Positions 49,625-52,063 of a stretch of DNA of 52,063 nt are shown here, piece after piece (position 1 is the first letter of the stretch; the number at the start of each line of letters is the position of its first letter). The notes beneath the pieces are model-generated. The model made no database searches, had not been told where the DNA came from, and saw nothing but the letters and a program-made list of their open reading frames with translations. A program made the position numbers and the translations under genes. The stretch covers positions 1 through 52,063 of the forward strand of contig JARLJS010000014.1 in the NCBI GenBank assembly GCA_031291075.1, given 5' to 3'. The DNA comes from Nevskia sp. GTDB lineage: Bacteria; Pseudomonadota; Gammaproteobacteria; Nevskiales; Nevskiaceae.

Positions 49625-50098
49625 CTATGCCGGGGCCAGCCGCTTCAGCGCCTCGCCCTGCAGGCGGTAAATGGTCCAGTCGTCCAAAGCCTGCGCACCC
49701 AGGCTGCGGTAGAACTCGATCGACGGCGTGTTCCAGTCCAGCACCGCCCACTCCATCCGCTCGCAACCGCGCTGAACCGCCAGCCGCGCCACATGCAGCA
49801 GCAACGCCTTGCCGTAGCCACGGCCGCGGTGCTCCGGCTCCACGAACAGGTCCTCCAGCCAGATCCCGGCGCGGCCTCGGAAGGTCGAATAATTGTGGAA
49901 GAACACGGCGAATCCCACCGCCCTGCCCTCCAGCCAGGCGAGCACGGTTTCCGCCACCGGCCGCGGGCCGAACAGCGATTCGCGCAGACGCTCCTCCGTT
50001 GCCACCACGTGGTCGGCGAGCTTTTCGTAGTCCGCCAGGGCGCGGATCAGGCGCAGGATGTCGGGAACGTCCTCGATCCTGGCCGCGCGGATCTCCAT
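49625..50098 (-). CDS. GNAT-family N-acetyltransferase
   Basis: 157 residues from the ATG at 50098, which shares a base with the kup stop (TGATG). IRAARIEDVPDILRLIRALADYE at the start; GIWLEDLFVEPEHRGRGYGKAL near 85-105 holds the acetyl-CoA loop RGRGYG; ERMEWAVLDWNTPSIEFYRSLGA is motif B. The order and the LADYEKLAD segment resemble diamine (spermidine/spermine) N-acetyltransferases, but the substrate is uncertain. Translation is probably coupled to kup. Confidence 0.9.
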   Translation of the reverse strand: MEIRAARIEDVPDILRLIRALADYEKLADHVVATEERLRESLFGPRPVAETVLAWLEGRAVGFAVFFHNYSTFRGRAGIWLEDLFVEPEHRGRGYGKALLLHVARLAVQRGCERMEWAVLDWNTPSIEFYRSLGAQALDDWTIYRLQGEALKRLAPA

Positions 50099-51966
50099 CA
50101 GATCTCCACCTCGAACCCCAGTTCCACCACATCCTCGGGCGGCAACCGGTAGAACGCCGTGTTGCGCATGGCATTGCGGCTGAGGAAGACGAACAAGTGC
50201 CGGCGCCAGGGCCACAGGATGCCGACCTTGCGAACCGGGATGAGGGTTTCGCGGCCCACGTAATAGGTGATGTTGTGCAGGTCCGCTTCCACGCCCAGCT
50301 TACCGCACAGGCGTAGCGCCACCGGGATGTTCGGGGTCTGCATGAAGCCGTAGCGCACGACCAGGCGGAAGATGCCGGGCGCCACGCCGATCACCTGCAG
50401 CCGCTCACTGGCCGGCACCCTCGGCTGATCCTCGGTCAACACGGTCAGCAGCAGCACCTGGCTCTGCAGGACATGATGGCGCTGCAGGTGGCGGAAGATG
50501 TTCGGCGATACCAGCCCCTGGGCCGAGAAGAACACCGCCGTGCCGGGGATGCGGTAGGGCGGATGCTTCTCGATCTCCCGCGCCAGTTCCTCCGCCGGCC
50601 GCGCCAGCTTGCCCCATTGCTGGGCCAGCACGCGGCGACCGCTGCTCCAGGAGTACATGATGGCGAACGCCAGCACGGCGGCGGTCACCGGGTACCAGCC
50701 GCCGTCCGCGATCTTGGCCAGGTTGGAGGCGAAGAAGGACAGGTCGAGGCTGATCAGCACCAGCGCCAGCACACCGACCAGCAGCGGGTGCCAGTTGAAG
50801 CGGCGGGCGACGAAGAAAGCCAGCACGGTGGTGATCACCATGGTCCCCGCCACTGCGATGCCGTAGGCCGAGGACAGGGCGTCCGACGACTTGAACCCGA
50901 GCACCAAACCGAGCGTCGCCAGCATCAGGATCCAGTTCAGGAACGGGATATAGATCTGACCCTGCTCCTCCGACGAGGTCTGCAGGATCTCCAGCGGCGG
51001 CAGCTGGCGCAGCTGCACCAGCTGCCGCGTCATCGAGAAGGCACCCGCGATCACCGACTGCGAGGCGATCACCGTGGCCACCGCGGCAAGCGCCACCATG
51101 GGATACAGGCCCCAGGCCGGAACCAGGCCGTAGAACGGCTGTTGCGCCTTGGGGTCGCTCAGCAACGCGGCGCCCTGGCCGAAATAGTTGAGCATCAGGG
51201 CTGGCAACACCAGCGCAAACCAGGCCCGGCGGATCGGCGTGCGGCCGAAGTGGCCCATGTCGGCATACAGCGCCTCGCCACCGGTCAGGGCCAGGAACAC
51301 CGCCCCCAGCACGGCGAAGCCGGCGAGGCGGTGGCGCAGGAAGTAGTCCAGCGCATGCCAGGGGTTGGCGGCGCGCAACACTTCCGGGTGGCGGGTGATC
51401 CCCACCGCGCCAAGCACGCCGATGGTGACGAACCAGACGATCATCGCCGGCCCGAACAAGGCGCCGATGCCGCCGGTGCCGCGCGACTGCAGCGCGAACA
51501 GCAGTACCAGCAGGACCAGCGTGATGGGAATGATGTAGGGATGGAACGCAGGCGTGGCCACGTCCAGCCCCTCGATCGCCGACAGCACCGAAATGGCCGG
51601 GGTGATGGTGCCGTCGCCGTACAGCAATGCGCCCCCGAACAGCCCCAGCATCATCAGGATGAAGCGCGAACTGCCCGGCGCCGCCTTCCAGGGATTGAGC
51701 AGCGCCACCAGGGCGACGATGCCGCCCTCGCCGCGGTTGTCGGCGCGCATCACGAACAGCAGGTATTTGACCGAGATCACCAGGATCAGCGACCACACGA
51801 TCAGCGACAGTACCCCCAGCACGTCGTCCTGCGAGGTACTGGCGTGGCCGCTGCCGAAGAAGCATTCGCGGAAGGCGTAGATCGGGCTGGTGCCGATGTC
51901 GCCGTAGACCACGCCAAGCGCGCCGACGCTCAATCGCAGCGTGTTGCGATTGTTGTTTTCAGTCAT
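50098..51966 (-). CDS. kup: Low-affinity potassium transporter Kup
   Basis: 622 residues. About 12 membrane helices. LGVVYGDIGTSPIYAFRECF near 18-37 is the family signature, with GGEALYADMGHFG near 265 and a cytoplasmic C-terminal domain (about 440-622). It takes up K+ with protons. The gene is full length. The ~95 bp upstream to the end of the window are low-complexity and poor quality, so its promoter cannot be read. Confidence 0.95.
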   Translation of the reverse strand: MTENNNRNTLRLSVGALGVVYGDIGTSPIYAFRECFFGSGHASTSQDDVLGVLSLIVWSLILVISVKYLLFVMRADNRGEGGIVALVALLNPWKAAPGSSRFILMMLGLFGGALLYGDGTITPAISVLSAIEGLDVATPAFHPYIIPITLVLLVLLFALQSRGTGGIGALFGPAMIVWFVTIGVLGAVGITRHPEVLRAANPWHALDYFLRHRLAGFAVLGAVFLALTGGEALYADMGHFGRTPIRRAWFALVLPALMLNYFGQGAALLSDPKAQQPFYGLVPAWGLYPMVALAAVATVIASQSVIAGAFSMTRQLVQLRQLPPLEILQTSSEEQGQIYIPFLNWILMLATLGLVLGFKSSDALSSAYGIAVAGTMVITTVLAFFVARRFNWHPLLVGVLALVLISLDLSFFASNLAKIADGGWYPVTAAVLAFAIMYSWSSGRRVLAQQWGKLARPAEELAREIEKHPPYRIPGTAVFFSAQGLVSPNIFRHLQRHHVLQSQVLLLTVLTEDQPRVPASERLQVIGVAPGIFRLVVRYGFMQTPNIPVALRLCGKLGVEADLHNITYYVGRETLIPVRKVGILWPWRRHLFVFLSRNAMRNTAFYRLPPEDVVELGFEVEI

Positions 51967-51974
51967 GCCGCGGA

Positions 51975-52063
51975 GCCTTGGTGGGGGGGTGGGGGTCGCG
52001 GTGCCGGGGGCGGCCGCCCCCGCGGGGGGGGGGTTTTTCTGACCCCCCCCCCCCCCTCACCAC
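51975..52063. other. Homopolymer-rich, low-quality contig end
   Basis: The last ~90 bases contain long runs of G and C (nine or more) broken by a short T run and a perfect 18-bp G/C palindrome (CGGGGGCGGCCGCCCCCG near 52005). Nothing here looks biological. The pattern is typical of sequencing error at a contig end. Confidence 0.75.

Noticed and set aside
51975-52063. G/C runs and an 18-bp G/C palindrome at the right end as a structured element
   Set aside because: The homopolymers and the window edge point to sequencing or assembly error.

Overview
The window looks like chromosomal DNA of a GC-rich gammaproteobacterium. The order secG-tpiA-glmM-folP-ftsH-rlmE-greA-carB beside a tRNA-Leu is a gammaproteobacterial housekeeping block. 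The TonB-dependent receptor with ExbB-ExbD-ExbD-TonB, and the desaturase/rubredoxin pair, suggest the Xanthomonadales/Nevskiales side of the class. That placement is an inference; no rRNA or other taxonomic marker is present. The last ~90 bases are homopolymer-rich and look like a poor contig end.

Layout. 1-463: remnant of an IS66-type element abutting the 3' tail of a broken LysR regulator gene. 625-6714: small secreted proteins, a YkgJ-like Cys-cluster protein, an alpha/beta hydrolase, an MHS-type MFS transporter and a histidine phosphatase. 7042-10591: a YeiH-type transporter and a Cys-less rhodanese protein, preceded by a candidate sigma-54 promoter with two perfect inverted repeats upstream, then the gene of an SfnR-like sigma-54 activator. 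10868-16837: a TonB-dependent receptor operon (receptor, exbB, two exbD, tonB) followed by a CHRD protein. 17362-26544: a minus-strand run of exported redox proteins: three cytochromes c, a cytochrome b561, a peroxiredoxin, a dienelactone hydrolase, an MBL-fold hydrolase, and a DUF1549/DUF1553 plus DUF1501 pair of the kind best known from planctomycetes. 27032-29109: a TetR regulator with its own operator, a fatty acid desaturase and a rubredoxin.

29.1-35.5 kb is a decayed mobile island lying against the 3' end of a tRNA-Leu(GAG): tyrosine recombinase, F-type trbC, a 5'-truncated traC, and a zeta-toxin gene with an unrecognised upstream partner. 35489-48016 is the housekeeping block, all on the minus strand and tightly packed (carA, leuE, carB, greA, rlmE, ftsH, folP, glmM, tpiA, secG, tRNA-Leu). 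Short repeat elements interrupt it. The clearest is a 460-bp unit at 46439-46898 with perfect 36-bp terminal inverted repeats around a GxxExxY (PD-(D/E)XK-like) gene; one repeat encodes the last codons and stop of carA. 48211-51966 holds a small lipoprotein, a PA0069-type radical SAM protein, a GNAT acetyltransferase and the Kup potassium transporter.

The most interesting items are the inverted-repeat GxxExxY unit fused to carA, the planctomycete-like periplasmic redox cluster, the self-contained sigma-54 circuit, and the zeta toxin with an unfamiliar partner.
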